A program made the position numbers and the translations under genes. The notes under the pieces are model-generated. The model was not told where the DNA came from and did no database searches. It was given only the letters and a program-made list of their open reading frames with translations. A stretch of DNA of 64,000 nt from the NCBI GenBank assembly GCA_031216915.1, contig CM062294.1, forward strand, positions 27,776,985 to 27,840,984, written 5' to 3'. The DNA is from Pictodentalium vernedei (Eukaryota; Mollusca; Scaphopoda; Dentaliida; Dentaliidae). Positions within the stretch are counted from its first letter, which is position 1. Each line of letters starts with the position of its first letter. Shown in pieces: positions 21,941-33,035 of the stretch.

Positions 21941-23109
21941 CAGGCCTCGAAATCACAAAATTTTGATAAACCTTCCAGCAGGTTGCCTCATTTGACAATG
22001 GTTAACCTGTTGACCGGTTACCTAGATTTTTTTCCTAAACCTATTGGTTAACCATTGCATTAAAAGTATTAATACTGACAAAGCTTCAGTTAGTTTGGCG
22101 TTCAGACACAAGGGACCCAAGGCAGGCGCAATACAAAACAAGAACATACACAACAAGCCCCCCCCCCCCCCCCCCCCCCATACACACGCAAATTAACATA
22201 TGCAAGCACGGGAATTGGGCAAATGTGTGGGGATGGGGTCAAATACCGTTGATGGACGTCTGTATTATGAATACATTGAACTGTAGGGCATGGGAGTTGC
22301 ATTGGCACTCTCTGATTAACATTGGAAAAGAAACAATTGTAAATCGTATCTACCTTCCCCTACATTTCGGAATCCGGAGAATGTAATCAAAAATTCCAAA
22401 CTAAAACTTTATTTGTGCCACAATGTTCGAAATCATTTGGAAAAACCCATGTTCACAACCATGCTGGCTGTTTATTCAAATGGAATAAGCGCGTAAATAA
22501 GAAGTCAGCATTGGTGAATAAAAGACGTTTCCATAATGTGTTCGAAAATTGTTCTCATGGATTGGTAGGGTAAAAAGGGGCGGAATGCAAATAATTAACA
22601 ACAGCTCATTTGATTTTCAATATGTCTCCTTTTTATTGTATCAAACACTTATTTTCAGCTTCGCTCACTGTAAGAGTTAATACCTCACGTGCGGTAAATG
22701 TATTAACAAAGCAGTTAGCTCCCTTTAGCTGTAACAGACAATCGCCTTTCTCAGAATTGAAACAAATCAATTGTTTCAAAAGCCAGAGGGCGCCGCGAGT
22801 TGGTACTGCAGATCTTCAGTACCGCTAATACTATAGATTTATACTTGTGGGGACAAGTACAGTAATGACTGAAACACGCTGTATGATAACCATATGAGCA
22901 TTTTGTTCTTGTTTTGTTCACCGCAGTCTGCAGTGCTTCTTTTAAATCAGTGGGAGGGAAAATGTTGATAACATTTCTCATCCCGTAACAACTAACTTCG
23001 TTGACCATCGGCGCGATTTTTGGTTAACCGATCCAGAGTTCGCCTGAAAACAAATCTGCGTAACCGACAGGCGAACGGTACGAGCGTTCGCCTCTTATTT
23101 CGAGGCCTG
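21941..23109. mobile_element. Family K non-autonomous element (hAT-like)
   Basis: Ends caggcctcgaaat and atttcgaggcctg. The copy at 36,505-37,445 has the related end tggcctggaaataa and a demonstrable 7-8 bp duplication, which suggests hAT. The interior is non-coding and includes a C homopolymer at about 22,159-22,179. Confidence 0.55.
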
Positions 23110-24532
23110 GAGTAGGCACAACTTTTTACCAGGAAAAAAAAAAAAAAAATTAAAAATAAAATCCTCTCTCCCTCACTGATTTAAAAAAAAAATTGCTTGA
23201 GAACCAATTCGTTTTTTTTATTTGCACTTAGACTCCTCAACGAACTAACTCCACACAACCAGGGTAGGCATTAGTAGAAGACAAATGCACTGTCAACATG
23301 CAGAATGCCTTGGTACACAGTGTCACCATGCCCCCACATGGGCAATGGGAATGAAGTGCTTTTGACAAGGAGACATTGCAGTTAACCCTGGACAGGGTTC
23401 ATACACTGAAGGAAAAAAAAAAATTCAAGGACTTTTCAAGGCTATTTCAAGGACATATCACCATTTGTCAAGGTGCATTTTTTTGATAGAATATCATTTT
23501 TACAAAACATCCTACCTACTTTCACCTTTTCACCTGCTCAATATTTTAAAAAATAGTTTTCATCAAAACTAGTCATGGCTGCTGTGTAGCAGCCATGACA
23601 AGATTCGATGAAAAATATATCCAAATTTAACTCAAGAAACTTTTGGTAAAAAAATCCAATCAATTTTCAGAGGGAAAATTGGATTAAACGTGCCCAAATT
23701 ATACTTATTTCAGCGGCAAGAGAAATACTGTCTTGGGCGGGAAATCCCACCTGCAAGGAGTTAATACACTTTCCCCATGGATGAAACATCCAATATTGTT
23801 ACTGCAAATAATACACACTACTTTGTCCACTTTACAAGATTTTACTAAGTCTTATTTGAATTATCCATTTATTACACATCACAAATTTATTTACATTAAT
23901 TTTAATATTCAATAACCGAAGTTTATACTGAACCCTAATCATACAGGCTACAGCATTGTGAGGAGAAATTCCAGGACTTTCAAGGAGTCTGACTGATTTT
24001 CAATGACTTTTCAAGGACATTTGGGGTATTTTCAAAATTCAAGGAGTATTAGGCCTAAAAAAAATTAAAAATATGTTTTCAGGCCCTCCTGCATGGTCCT
24101 TTTGGCTGCCACATGCTCTCTTTTTATAGCCAATGCAAACTTAAATAAAATAAAAATTAAAATGGTTTACGTCTGATATTTTACCCAATTTAAAAAAATT
24201 GTAATTTTGTCCCTTGAGTGCAAAAAGGCTTTGCAATGCCTTAGCATTGCAAAGCCTTCATGCTCTCAAGGGACGAAATACACCACCACCCATGCTATTC
24301 TGTAGATTATGAGGCCTAAAATATAAAACAATAACATGAACTTTTGATGACAAAGAAATAATTACAGAAATAAAAAATAAAACAAAAACCGCTTGCCCGC
24401 ATGCAATTTTACAAATAATGGCGTGAGAAACAGAAGATCTGCTTTGTGTGGCCTTACTGAAATTCAAAGACTTTTCAAGGTAAGAAGACCTAGTTGGCCA
24501 AGGATGATGGACCTTTCGATTTGAAGTCCAAT
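23110..24532. other. Non-coding with a SINE remnant and two hairpins
   Basis: 23,275-23,395 is a decayed SINE body (gtacacagtgtcaccatgccccca...). Repeated tttcaaggac motifs follow. Hairpins lie at about 23,560-23,612 (catcaaaactagtcatggctgc) and 24,205-24,283 (gtcccttgagtgc...ggctttgcaatgc). No gene. Confidence 0.5.
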
Positions 24533-25216
24533 TCTACAACCACTAAGCCACAATGCTACCTGTACCATCTGTGTGTGGTAAAAATCTATACAAACCATTA
24601 ACATTCTACAACCACTAAGCCACAATGCTCCCTGTACCATCTGTGTGTGGTAAAAATCTATACAAACCATTAACATTCTGCAACCACTAAACCACAATGC
24701 TCCCTGTACCATCTGTGTGTGGTGAACATCTATACAAACCATTAACATTCTACAACCACTATCTATCTATCTATCTATCTATTGGTGTTTAAGGTCACAT
24801 ACTTATGCACAATGGCTAATTGTGACCGTGACAGTTTTACGGGTGGAGGAAGCCGGAGTACTCAGAGAGAACCACCAAGCAACGACGAGCAGCTGTCAGC
24901 TCTCCAACATCGTAATTCTGAACTCTGCACCGCAGCACAGGCAGGGTTAGAGTGGTTGAAGACTTGCGCACCATCGACGTGCAGTACGCCGCAGTACACA
25001 GCGTCATCGTGCCCCCATGTAGGCAATCGGGGTGAAGTGTCTTGCCCAAGGACACAACGCGGTTGCCGCAGGTGGGATTCGAACCAAGGACCTCTCGGCT
25101 CGCAGCCTGCACCTCTACCAACTGAGCCACCGTGCCCCCTTCTACAACCACTAAGCCACAATGCTCCCTGTACCATCTGTGTGTGGTAAAAATCTATACA
25201 AACCATTAACATTCTA
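24533..25216. repeat. 72 bp minisatellite interrupted by a SINE
   Basis: Units start ttctacaaccactaagcc and contain ccctgtaccatctgtgtgtgg. Three units and part of a fourth lie at 24,533-24,761, and one resumes at 25,140-25,216 after the SINE. Confidence 0.85.
24762..25139 (-). mobile_element. tRNA-head SINE, full length, with (TAGA)n tail
   Basis: Minus strand. The head is ggcacggtggctcagttgg with B box ggttcgaatccc, followed by the common body. The 3' tail is a TAGA-type tetranucleotide repeat (tctatctatctat on the plus strand) rather than AAT(A). The flanks share ttctacaaccacta (24,748-24,761 and 25,140-25,153), but this motif is also the minisatellite unit start, so the duplication is partly ambiguous. 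Confidence 0.9.
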
Positions 25217-25507
25217 CAAGAATCAAAGTTCTTTCTCAATGTTTTCTTCGCGAGAATCATTTGCAAGATTCCAATCTGATTCTCATATGAACAGGCCTTC
25301 AAATTCTTCCCAACTAACAACGGTAATTGCTGAGCCCAAATAAGATAACTGCACCCAAATTATGAGGAGTTTGAAACTTTTTCCAAAGTTTTGCAGTGTT
25401 TCGGCAATGTCTAGTTTTGTCAGGTATCCCTGATGCTTATAATATAGCTTAGAGCTTACCTTTGAATCAAACAATGCAACAAACAAATAATTTTTTAAAA
25501 AACCTAC

Positions 25508-25592
25508 AGAGTTCGCCATAGAAAAGCAATCGGCGTCGACAGTGTCGTATACGACACTGTTGACGGCGATTGCTTTTCTGTGGTGAATTCTA
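25508..25592. repeat. Perfect-looking hairpin
   Basis: The arms gttcgccatagaaaagcaatcg(g)cgtc(g)acagtgtcgt pair with acgacactgt(t)gacggcgattgctttt...tgg(t)gaa. Strong 38-40 bp stem, no outer element found. Confidence 0.7.
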
Positions 25593-26249
25593 TATCTTCA
25601 TGTACTTAAAGCTTGAGATCTATTATATTCATGTTTGTAGCATTTATCAGTAAACGCCATGAAAAATTTAGCTTACATTCAAATAGGCCTTTGGCTCAAC
25701 ACAGGGAAACTAAGAAGCCTTCTTGTGTTAGTCGAGTAAACTTACGTCAAAAGGTGGTGGGAACCAGTGATAATGGTGAAGACCTATAACAAGGGGTTGT
25801 AAACTATCATTTTAAGACAGGGACCTAAAACAGATGCCAAGAATAAGAAAATACCGGTGCTTTTTGTCCAACCATGCAAGCCACATCCACATTGACATTG
25901 TGTTCAAATTTTACTGATCAAAAGGTCTGCATATGAATTTTACGTCTTCAGACTTGTCATTTTGAGACAGGCGCTCGCCCGGGGCTGCACTCGCCCATCT
26001 GAGTTCAAAATTCTGTGGACGGTAAACGTCTGCCTAACCCCGTTTTCTGCAGCCCATTATTTCAGTCAAAGGCACCTCAAAATCGGCCGCCTCAAACGGC
26101 AATTTTTGTGGACTGAAGGAGGTACATGTAGCAAAAGCACAGTTTGTGAAGTTTGTAGTGTGTCGTCAGGGCAGTCACCCAGAGACAGTTAGTAACTTTC
26201 CAAATGTACATTACGTGATGATGTACATCATAATTACACAAACCATGTA
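25593..26249 (-). other. Intron sequence, no recognised feature
   Basis: Lies in the zinc-finger gene between exons 2 and 3. No repeat or exon identified. Confidence 0.4.
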
Positions 26250-26502
26250 CAGTACGTGGAGAGTGTATTATCACTAAATCACCTGCAGAGTGGAGATTCC
26301 ACCCAAGCAATAATTGCAAATTTGTTGCAAAGCATAACAAGCACAGGCAAAGTTTCAACCAATGGACCTCAGATTAAACCCGGGGGTCCATTGGCTGAAA
26401 CATTGCTTGTGTTTTTTGTCCATATGTATAAAATTTGAATGTTATAGTTCGGATGACTTCACTCTGTGGATGATTTAGTTACAATCCACACTCCATGTAC
26501 TG
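26250..26502. mobile_element. Family D palindromic MITE (copy 2)
   Basis: TA-flanked, ends cagtacgtggagagtg and cactccatgtactg. The centre is ccaatggacctcagatt...ggtccattggctgaaac. Confidence 0.8.
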
Positions 26503-26519
26503 TACCTTAAAATATTAGT

Positions 26520-26880
26520 TGTCTACCCAGCAGGCTGAAACAAAATGGCACCCGCAAATCATAAATGAGCCTCCTGAGGTTATTTTAGGTGAACCCAAAA
26601 TGGCCCTCCTGTCAAGTCAGAAAATAAGCAGACTGTCATCTGCAAAATGAGGTCTCCAGAGGGTGAATTTAGTGATGCTACCCTGCACAGCAGGTAGCAT
26701 CACTAAATTTACCCTCTGTGAACCTCAATCTGAATCAGGGTCTCAAAAACTAAACAGAGAGAGGTACCCAGAGGGTAAATTGGACAACTGCACGGGATAG
26801 CATCATTACATTCACCCTTTGGGGACCTCATTCTGCAAATGTCAGACTGCTTATTTTCAGGCTTGCCTCCTGTGGAGATT
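26520..26880. repeat. Inverted-repeat cluster, unclassified
   Basis: Contains the hairpin agtgatgctaccctgc/gcaggtagcatcact and repeated pieces of gaggtctccagagggtgaattt in both orientations. The outer segments (aaaatggc.cccgcaaatcat) also recur near 27,370. Confidence 0.5.
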
Positions 26881-27051
26881 TGAGGCGAACCCAGGGACCG
26901 ATCAGGACTATTTAAAATATGCTCTAGCCTCGGAGCCTATTTTTTCAATTCATGCGCCAGGTTTCAATTTACGGAGTCACACTGCTGTTTGTAACACACA
27001 CTCCAAGTATGTAATAGCTCTCATCATTTTCATTTAGTACACTATAGAAAA

Positions 27052-27140
27052 CATTAATCTTCACTGTGGTTTCTGATCAAGTCTTGGCTGCCTATTTAGG
27101 TAGCCAAGACTTGACCAGAAACAACAGTGAAGATTAACGC
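27052..27140. repeat. Hairpin related to 11,676-11,737
   Basis: Outer arms ttaatcttcactgt / acagtgaagattaa, inner arms gatcaagtcttggctgcc / ggtagccaagacttgacc. Confidence 0.7.
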
Positions 27141-27443
27141 TTGGTAATTAAGACTTGAAGTATTAACTTAAGCACTCTACAACAATGATAAATGATAATC
27201 ATATATATAATACATGTTAGAGTGTCTCTCTCGATTATCCATCGAAGGAATATCAAAATATAATCTGAGAAGTTACGTGCCAACTGAGAAGTCTATTTCT
27301 GAAATTTAAGAGCCAGGTCCTGATGTTTCAGAACCAAATACGCACCGGCGCATGCCCAGGTTGGTCCCTGCGAACCATAATGGCCCTCCTGCAATTTTCA
27401 AAAGGACAAGCCTGAGCCTTTATTTGAAAAGTGGAATAATTAC

Positions 27444-27731
27444 CTTTCACTACAAGTGGCATGCTCATCCGTGTAATGTGCCTGTGCTTTAGTCCAATTA
27501 GCCGTTCTGTAATGACATACAGTACAATTATAATAGGAATAATGAGCTATTTTATCATACGTTTTCTGGACCTTATAACTTTCCAGTTCATTTTGAATTT
27601 TCATTTTTCTGGAGTTCTTCGGCACAGAAACAGCTTTGGTACAATGGCTGTTGCTTTCTTTAAATTGTTTATTCAAGCTTTCTCCATCTTTACCTTCGTG
27701 CACTGCTGCCATATGCTTCTCCAATATCTCG
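27444..27731 (-). CDS. C2H2 zinc-finger gene, internal exon 2 (paralogous cassette)
   Basis: A 288 nt exon with acceptor ttatttttctcattccag|C and donor gaaag|gtaatt. It begins with one base and ends with two bases of a codon (phase 2-2). Joined to the donor of the long exon at 50,671, the first codons complete a canonical finger: C-x2-C at the end of the long exon, twelve residues across the junction, then H-x4-H in EKHMAAVHE. The exon ends in its own finger, NCTVC...HYTDEH, preceded by YDKIAHYS. It is homologous to the exon at 13,135-13,623. An open frame on the opposite strand is a shadow. Confidence 0.8.
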
Positions 27732-27791
27732 CTGGAATGAGAAAAATAACTTGTCTTTGATGCCTAGGCTTTACTTTCAGGGACCTACCTA

Positions 27792-28867
27792 CACCACTGT
27801 GCAAGTGACCATTACATGAATATCCCAGGTCCACGATATCTTCACTCAAGATCTAAGAGAAGTCACTGACTAATATTGGCGACAGTTTGAGTCAATGTCC
27901 AACACGATATTAAAATCGCTGTGATTCTCGGTCAAACAGATTACAGCAGTAATTAATTTCTAGGGCACCTGAGCGAAAAGGATGTACTTATTGTCATATT
28001 TTACATGGCTCTCACAATTATGTGGTCAAAATACATTTATAACTCAACAATCTCAACTCGACGAAATGACGTTGGCCTTACCATTACCAACACTCATAAA
28101 ATATTTCAGTTTTTAATCAGTTAGAACATTTTTTTTAAAATTTTGACAAATTGCAACATTCCGACACAAACGTACATTAATTTGATTCAGAAAATTATTG
28201 ATGACTGGTTATCATTCTGACATTCTGTGACATCAACATGCAGTAGTTTATTTGGTCTAATCTATTTCACAATTAACCCTTTATCCAATGCAGACGATAT
28301 CAAATTTTTTTAACTTAAATATCTTTTTTAATTTTTTTTCAAAAAATTTCAACAAAACCATATCATGTGCCCCCTCCTTTCACTCCAAATGTCTTGTCCA
28401 ATTTAATTACTGCTTTCATTGTCCGCGTAATCTCGGGTGGGTTTAATACTTTTGTCTCACCTCGGACCTAGGATATTCATATAAAAGTCGCTTGCGCAGT
28501 AGTGTAAATATCTTTTTTAATTTTTTTTTCGAAAAATTTCAACAAAACCATATCATGCGACCCCTCATTGGAACGAGCTCAACAAGCTCGTTCCAAAGAG
28601 GGGTCACATGATATGGTTATGTTAAAATTTTCCGAAAAATAATATTTTTTCAGCTGCTGAATCTGCAGATTAGGCCGGCAGATGCGTGAGATTCGTTGGG
28701 TAAAGGGTTAATGCCACAATTATACTCTCTGGAGTCAATCCCTGTCACTCCAAATGTCTTGTCCAATTTAATTACTGCTTTCATTGTCCGCGTAATCTCG
28801 GGTGGGTTTAATACTTTTGTCTCACCTCAGACCTAGGATATTCACATAAGTCGCTTGAACAGTAGTG
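27792..28867. mobile_element. Family J element (copy 1), reverse orientation, with nested family C
   Basis: Ends caccactgtgcaagtgaccattacatgaat-type at left and the complement ...cgcttgaacagtagtg at right, flanked by TA. Contains gcacctgagcgaaaaggatgtac and, near the right end, ctccaaatgtcttgtccaat. A family C MITE (28,277-28,707) is inserted at a TTAA that is single in copy 2. No coding capacity. Confidence 0.75.
28277..28707. mobile_element. Family C MITE (copy 3) with a captured family J fragment
   Basis: TTAA-flanked, ends ccctttatccaatgc and gttgggtaaaggg. Longer than other copies because about 28,378-28,500 is a copy of the terminal part of family J, flanked by a duplicated piece of family C (ttcaacaaaaccatatcatg). 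Confidence 0.7.
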
Positions 28868-29101
28868 TATGCAGGGAGGAGGGGGGGGGGGGGATTTGGA
28901 TTAATAGAATTTTATTCTCATCTTTCAGCTTAATATTCAAAATATTTTGTTAAAGCAGACCTGAATAGGGACGGCAACATTGGGGATTGGTCTGCTGTGT
29001 GTGTTATACTGAGTTCAGAAACAACAGCCTACCCCTAACTCAATATTACGATATGACAGATCATTCATTTCCCATTCAGTATGGTTTTACTAAACAAGAT
29101 A

Positions 29102-30319
29102 CCCTACTGCGCAAGCGACCATTACATGAATATCCTAGGTCCGAGGTGAGACAAAAGTATTAAACCCACCCGATATTATGCGGACAATGAATGCAATAAT
29201 TAAATTGGACAAGACATTTGGAGTGAAAGGGATTAATTCCAGAGAGCATAATCTCAGCATTAATTGTGACATAGATTAGACCAAATAAACTACTCTAGGG
29301 ACCCGAATAAAAGTGCAGACCCAAATAATAGTGCAGAGGGGAAATTTCACCGAAAATTAATAAAAGTGCAGGCCCGAATAATAGTACGGGGAAACGTTCG
29401 CCAAAAATTATTAAAAGTGCAGATTTAAATAATAGTGCATGGGGGAATTTCAGATAAAAAAAAGTCCATAAGTATTATATACTGCTCACGAGCAGTAAAT
29501 CATTTATTCTCAGTTCATCAACTTCAGGTAGCACCATTCTCTTTCTACAAGTACTGAACCAGATTATCTACATGTATTACCACTACTACTAGTAGTACTG
29601 GTTGACCTTGTATCGGTTGATATTCAACTGAAAGGGTGTTCAGGTAACGTATATCATTTTTTAACTTGCACCAAAATTCACAGGGACAAGTTTATAGCAT
29701 ATACTAGTAATGACGAACGCGGCCACCCACAAAAAAAAATGAATTCTACAAAAAAACTATTTTACTAAAAAATAAATAAACGTGCAGACCCAAATAAGCA
29801 TCGTGCAGGGGGGAATTTTCCGACTGAAACAATAAACGTGCATGCATGTTTATTTGGATCCAAAGACTACTGCATGTTGATGTCACAGAACATCAGAATG
29901 ATAACCAGTCATCAATAATTTTCCGAATCATATTTATGTACGTATGTACGTTTGTGTCGGAATGTTGCAATTTGTCGGAATTTTAAAAAAAATTCTTTCT
30001 GATTAAAAACGTAAATATTTTATGAGTGTTGGTAAATGTCATTTTGTCGAGTTGAGAATGTTGAGTTATAAATATATTTCGACCACAAAATTGTGAGAGT
30101 CGTGCAAAATATGACAATAAGTACATCCTTTTTGTTCAGGTGCCCTAGAAATTAATTACAGCTGTAATCTGTTTGACCTTGAATCACGGCAATTTTAATA
30201 TTGTGTCGGACATTGACTCGAAAAACAATCGCCAATATTAGTCGGCGACTTCTCTTAGATCTTGAGTGAAGATGTCGTGGACCTGGAATATTCATGTAAT
30301 GGTCGCTTGCGCGGTAGTG
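29102..30319. mobile_element. Family J element (copy 2) carrying another element
   Basis: Ends ccctactgcgcaagcgaccattac and gtaatggtcgcttgcgcggtagtg, TA on both sides. It lacks the family C insertion seen in copies 1 and 3, so it supplies their empty site (gcattaattgtgac). It is itself interrupted at 29,295-29,865. Confidence 0.75.
29295..29865. mobile_element. 571 bp element in family J, 6 bp duplication ACTACT
   Basis: Ends ctagggacccgaataaa and tttatttggatccaaag (imperfect inverted repeat). The flanks are actact on both sides; family J copy 3 has a single actact at this point (40,771-40,776), so this is a filled site with a 6 bp duplication. The left third is built of imperfect ~53 bp direct repeats of aataaaagtgcagaccc...aatttc. 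Superfamily unknown. Confidence 0.7.
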
Positions 30320-30494
30320 TACACTCATTCAGGAGTACTGAATAGCATTTTAGTATTTTACTCTTAGAATAATTGGAAGAGAAGTGGCATGTTGCTTTTA
30401 TTAAGTCTTTTAATGTTTCTTTTCAAGTTAGAGTTTCTGAACTTTGTGACAAGTTTGTGTACATGTACTGTTCAATGACAGCTCCTTTCTAATA

Positions 30495-30660
30495 ACTGGC
30501 CGAGTGCTAGAAGCCACTATCAGGGCTTTCAAAAAACTGAGGGTACCAGTGTAGTAAAAGCCAGCATTTTCCTCGCTCGTGTTCAATATTCAGTCAAATA
30601 CAAATAATATTTTGTTTATATAAATTTGTTCAATTACAAATTATTGGATTGTGCCCATGC
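30495..30660. repeat. Family B-related fragment
   Basis: Starts aactggccgagtgctagaagccactatcagggcttt and includes attttgtttatataaattt. A similar fragment occurs at about 11,790-11,882. Confidence 0.55.
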
Positions 30661-30884
30661 AGAGTTCCTGCACCAAACCTCTAAGCAAATTCCAGGTGTT
30701 TCAAGGAGGTTTTTAGCGCTTTTCCAAGGAATTTCAAGGAGAAAAACAGACAAAATTCAAGGATTTCCCAGAAACATTTTCCACTTGCATCCAAAAGACA
30801 GAAAATATAACTCGACCTTTTACCTAAGCTAACGGAAAAAAACGGCAGCGCTTTTCATGAAAATTACTGTTCAATCTTTTTATA

Positions 30885-31310
30885 TTTTCATTTTTTGCTT
30901 CTGAAACATACAGTTAAAACTAGAAGTCCTGTCATGAAATGCATACAAATAGCACGTTGATATGCGCGTTAATGTACGCATTATAGTCCAAGTAAAGCTA
31001 TCAAAGTATGTACATATGGCCTGTGCACAAGCAATGTTTCAGCCAATGGACCTCTGGGTAACCGGGAGGACTATTGGCAGAAACATTGCATGTGTTTGCT
31101 ATGAGTAACCAAGAGAACCTGCCGTGCTTTGGGTGCCATTCGATATGGCAATTGCGCGCAATTCCAACGCGCAATTAAGCCTAGATAAGAGCACTATTCG
31201 TGACAGGACTTCTAGTTTTAACTGTAGGTTATGACTCTCATTGGAACAAGCGTATCACGCTCGTTCCAATGAGAGGTCACAACCCATGTTTTGGAAAAAA
31301 TGAAAATGTT
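30885..31310. repeat. Family C/M hairpin split by a family A MITE
   Basis: The hairpin arm tttgcttctgaaacaTA is interrupted by the family A copy 30,911-31,224 and resumes TAggttatgactctcattgg. The uninterrupted homologue reads aaacataggttatgac, which confirms a TA target duplication. Confidence 0.8.
30911..31224. mobile_element. Family A palindromic MITE (copy 4), filled site
   Basis: Standard family A ends and length, inserted in the hairpin above at TA. Confidence 0.88.
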
Positions 31311-31481
31311 CAAATGCACAGTAATTTTTTTCACAAGTGTCGTCTGCTACTAGGTACAGGTAAAAAGGTAAAAGAATAGACATCAGATTACAGTATTTTG
31401 AAACAGCACACTGTCCATGCACAGCCGACTCCATTTCCAGGAGTTCCCATGATGGCTTTCAATATTCAAGGAGTTTCCAGG

Positions 31482-31882
31482 TAGGGCTGCACGGTATATC
31501 GATAAACCGGGAAAAAAACGGTATTCAAACCAATATCGATAGAATACCGGTGTTATTACAAAAATATCGGTTTAATTGTGCGTAGGAATTGCACGCAATT
31601 GCCATCTCAAATGGCATCCAAAGCATGGCAGGTTCTCCTGGTTACTCATAGCAAACACGGACAATGTTTCTGCCAATGGACCTCCGGATAACCTGGAGGT
31701 CCACTGGCTGAAACATTGCTTGTGCAGAGGCTGTATGTACAGGATTTGATAGCCTGACTATGGTTATAACGCGTAGATTAACTCGCATATGGACGTGCTA
31801 TTTGTGCACATTTCGTGACAGGACTTTTAGTTTTAACTGTAGATAAGCGCACATTTCGTGACAGGACTTGTAGTTTTAACTG
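31482..31882. repeat. Truncated hAT end joined to family A fragments
   Basis: 31,482-31,573 is the tagggctgcacggtatatcg end of the hAT family whose full copies lie at 31,950-32,821 and 38,975-39,501. It breaks off into the middle of a family A MITE (31,574-31,839), followed by a second short family A end (31,842-31,882). Confidence 0.65.
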
Positions 31883-31949
31883 TAAGCCATCATTGCAATG
31901 TGCCCTGTACAGCATTGTGTGTTATCGAGAAAGGAAAGAGGGAGGAGAA

Positions 31950-32821
31950 TAGGGCTGCACGATATTCAAAACTGAATTCTGGTATCGGTATTCAAAAAAA
32001 TACTGCGGTGTACCGGTATATCGAAAACTGTTCAGATATATGAACACAAGTACCACAATCGAGACTCGAGGCATCACAGTCAGAACAAATTAGCATGCCT
32101 TGATGATGCAGTTTGAAAACCTTTTACCCAATTTTACCCAAATTCATCATATTTTAACCAAAGATTTCAACAAAACCATATCATGTGACCCCCTCATTGG
32201 AACGAGCTCAACGAGCTCGTTCCAATGAGGGGTCACATGATATCGTTTTGTTGAAACTTTTGAAAATTATTTTTTCAACTGCTGAATTTGTATATTACGA
32301 GGGCTCAAGCAGAAGATTCCTTGGATAGAGGGATAATATTATTCATTCAGAGCTATAGTTACAGTTAAAACTAGAAGTCCTGTCATGAATTGCGCGCTTA
32401 TCTTGACACAATTTCACACAGGAATTGCGCGCAATTTTCCTATTGAAAATACCCAAATTACCACAGAGTCTTGCCATTACTCACAGCAAACACAAGCAAT
32501 GTTTCAGCCAATGGACCTCCGTGTTAAACCTGGAGGTCCATTGGCTGAACCATTGCTTGTGCATAGGTTGCGTAGAGAACGTGATAGCCTTTCCGTATGA
32601 CCTAACGCGCTGATAAACGCGCTAAATGGCGAGGTGTTTGTGAGCAATTGATGGCAGGACTTCTAGTTTTAACTGTAAACAACTCAAGACATGTTGAAAA
32701 TTAAATTGTGGGTAAATAAATAATGACGATAAACCAATATTTTTGTAATTACACTGGTATTTAATCAATATTGGTTTGAATATTGATATATATCGGTTTA
32801 TCGATATACGGTGCAGCCCTA
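31950..32821. mobile_element. Non-autonomous hAT-like element with nested MITEs
   Basis: Ends tagggctgcacgatattc and ...tatacggtgcagcccta. The flanking 8-mers gaggagaa and gaggagga differ at one position. Inside are a family C hairpin (32,165-32,250) and a complete family A MITE (32,362-32,675). The copy at 38,975-39,501 is the same element in the opposite orientation. Confidence 0.8.
32362..32675. mobile_element. Family A palindromic MITE (copy 5)
   Basis: TA-flanked, standard ends; shares the internal variant of the copy at 18,018-18,331. Confidence 0.85.
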
Positions 32822-32892
32822 GAGGAGGATCAATGGCAGACCCTTGTCCAGAAAGACACAACCTGTGGTGATTACATATCTTTATTACATGC

Positions 32893-33010
32893 CCATGCAG
32901 TCTCTCTTATGCAATATGGCTGTGCAATGTGCAATACGGAATTCCGTATTGCACACCAACCTGTTCCAACCGGGACTTTTTTTATGCAATGAGACTGCAT
33001 GAAGTGCATA
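32893..33010. repeat. Hairpin repeat
   Basis: Outer arms atgcccatgcagtctc...gcaat pair with ...atgagactgcatgaagtgcat; the inner perfect palindrome is gtgcaatacggaattccgtattgcac. Confidence 0.65.
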
Positions 33011-33035
33011 GTGTTTACCACCGTTGATAGAAAAG

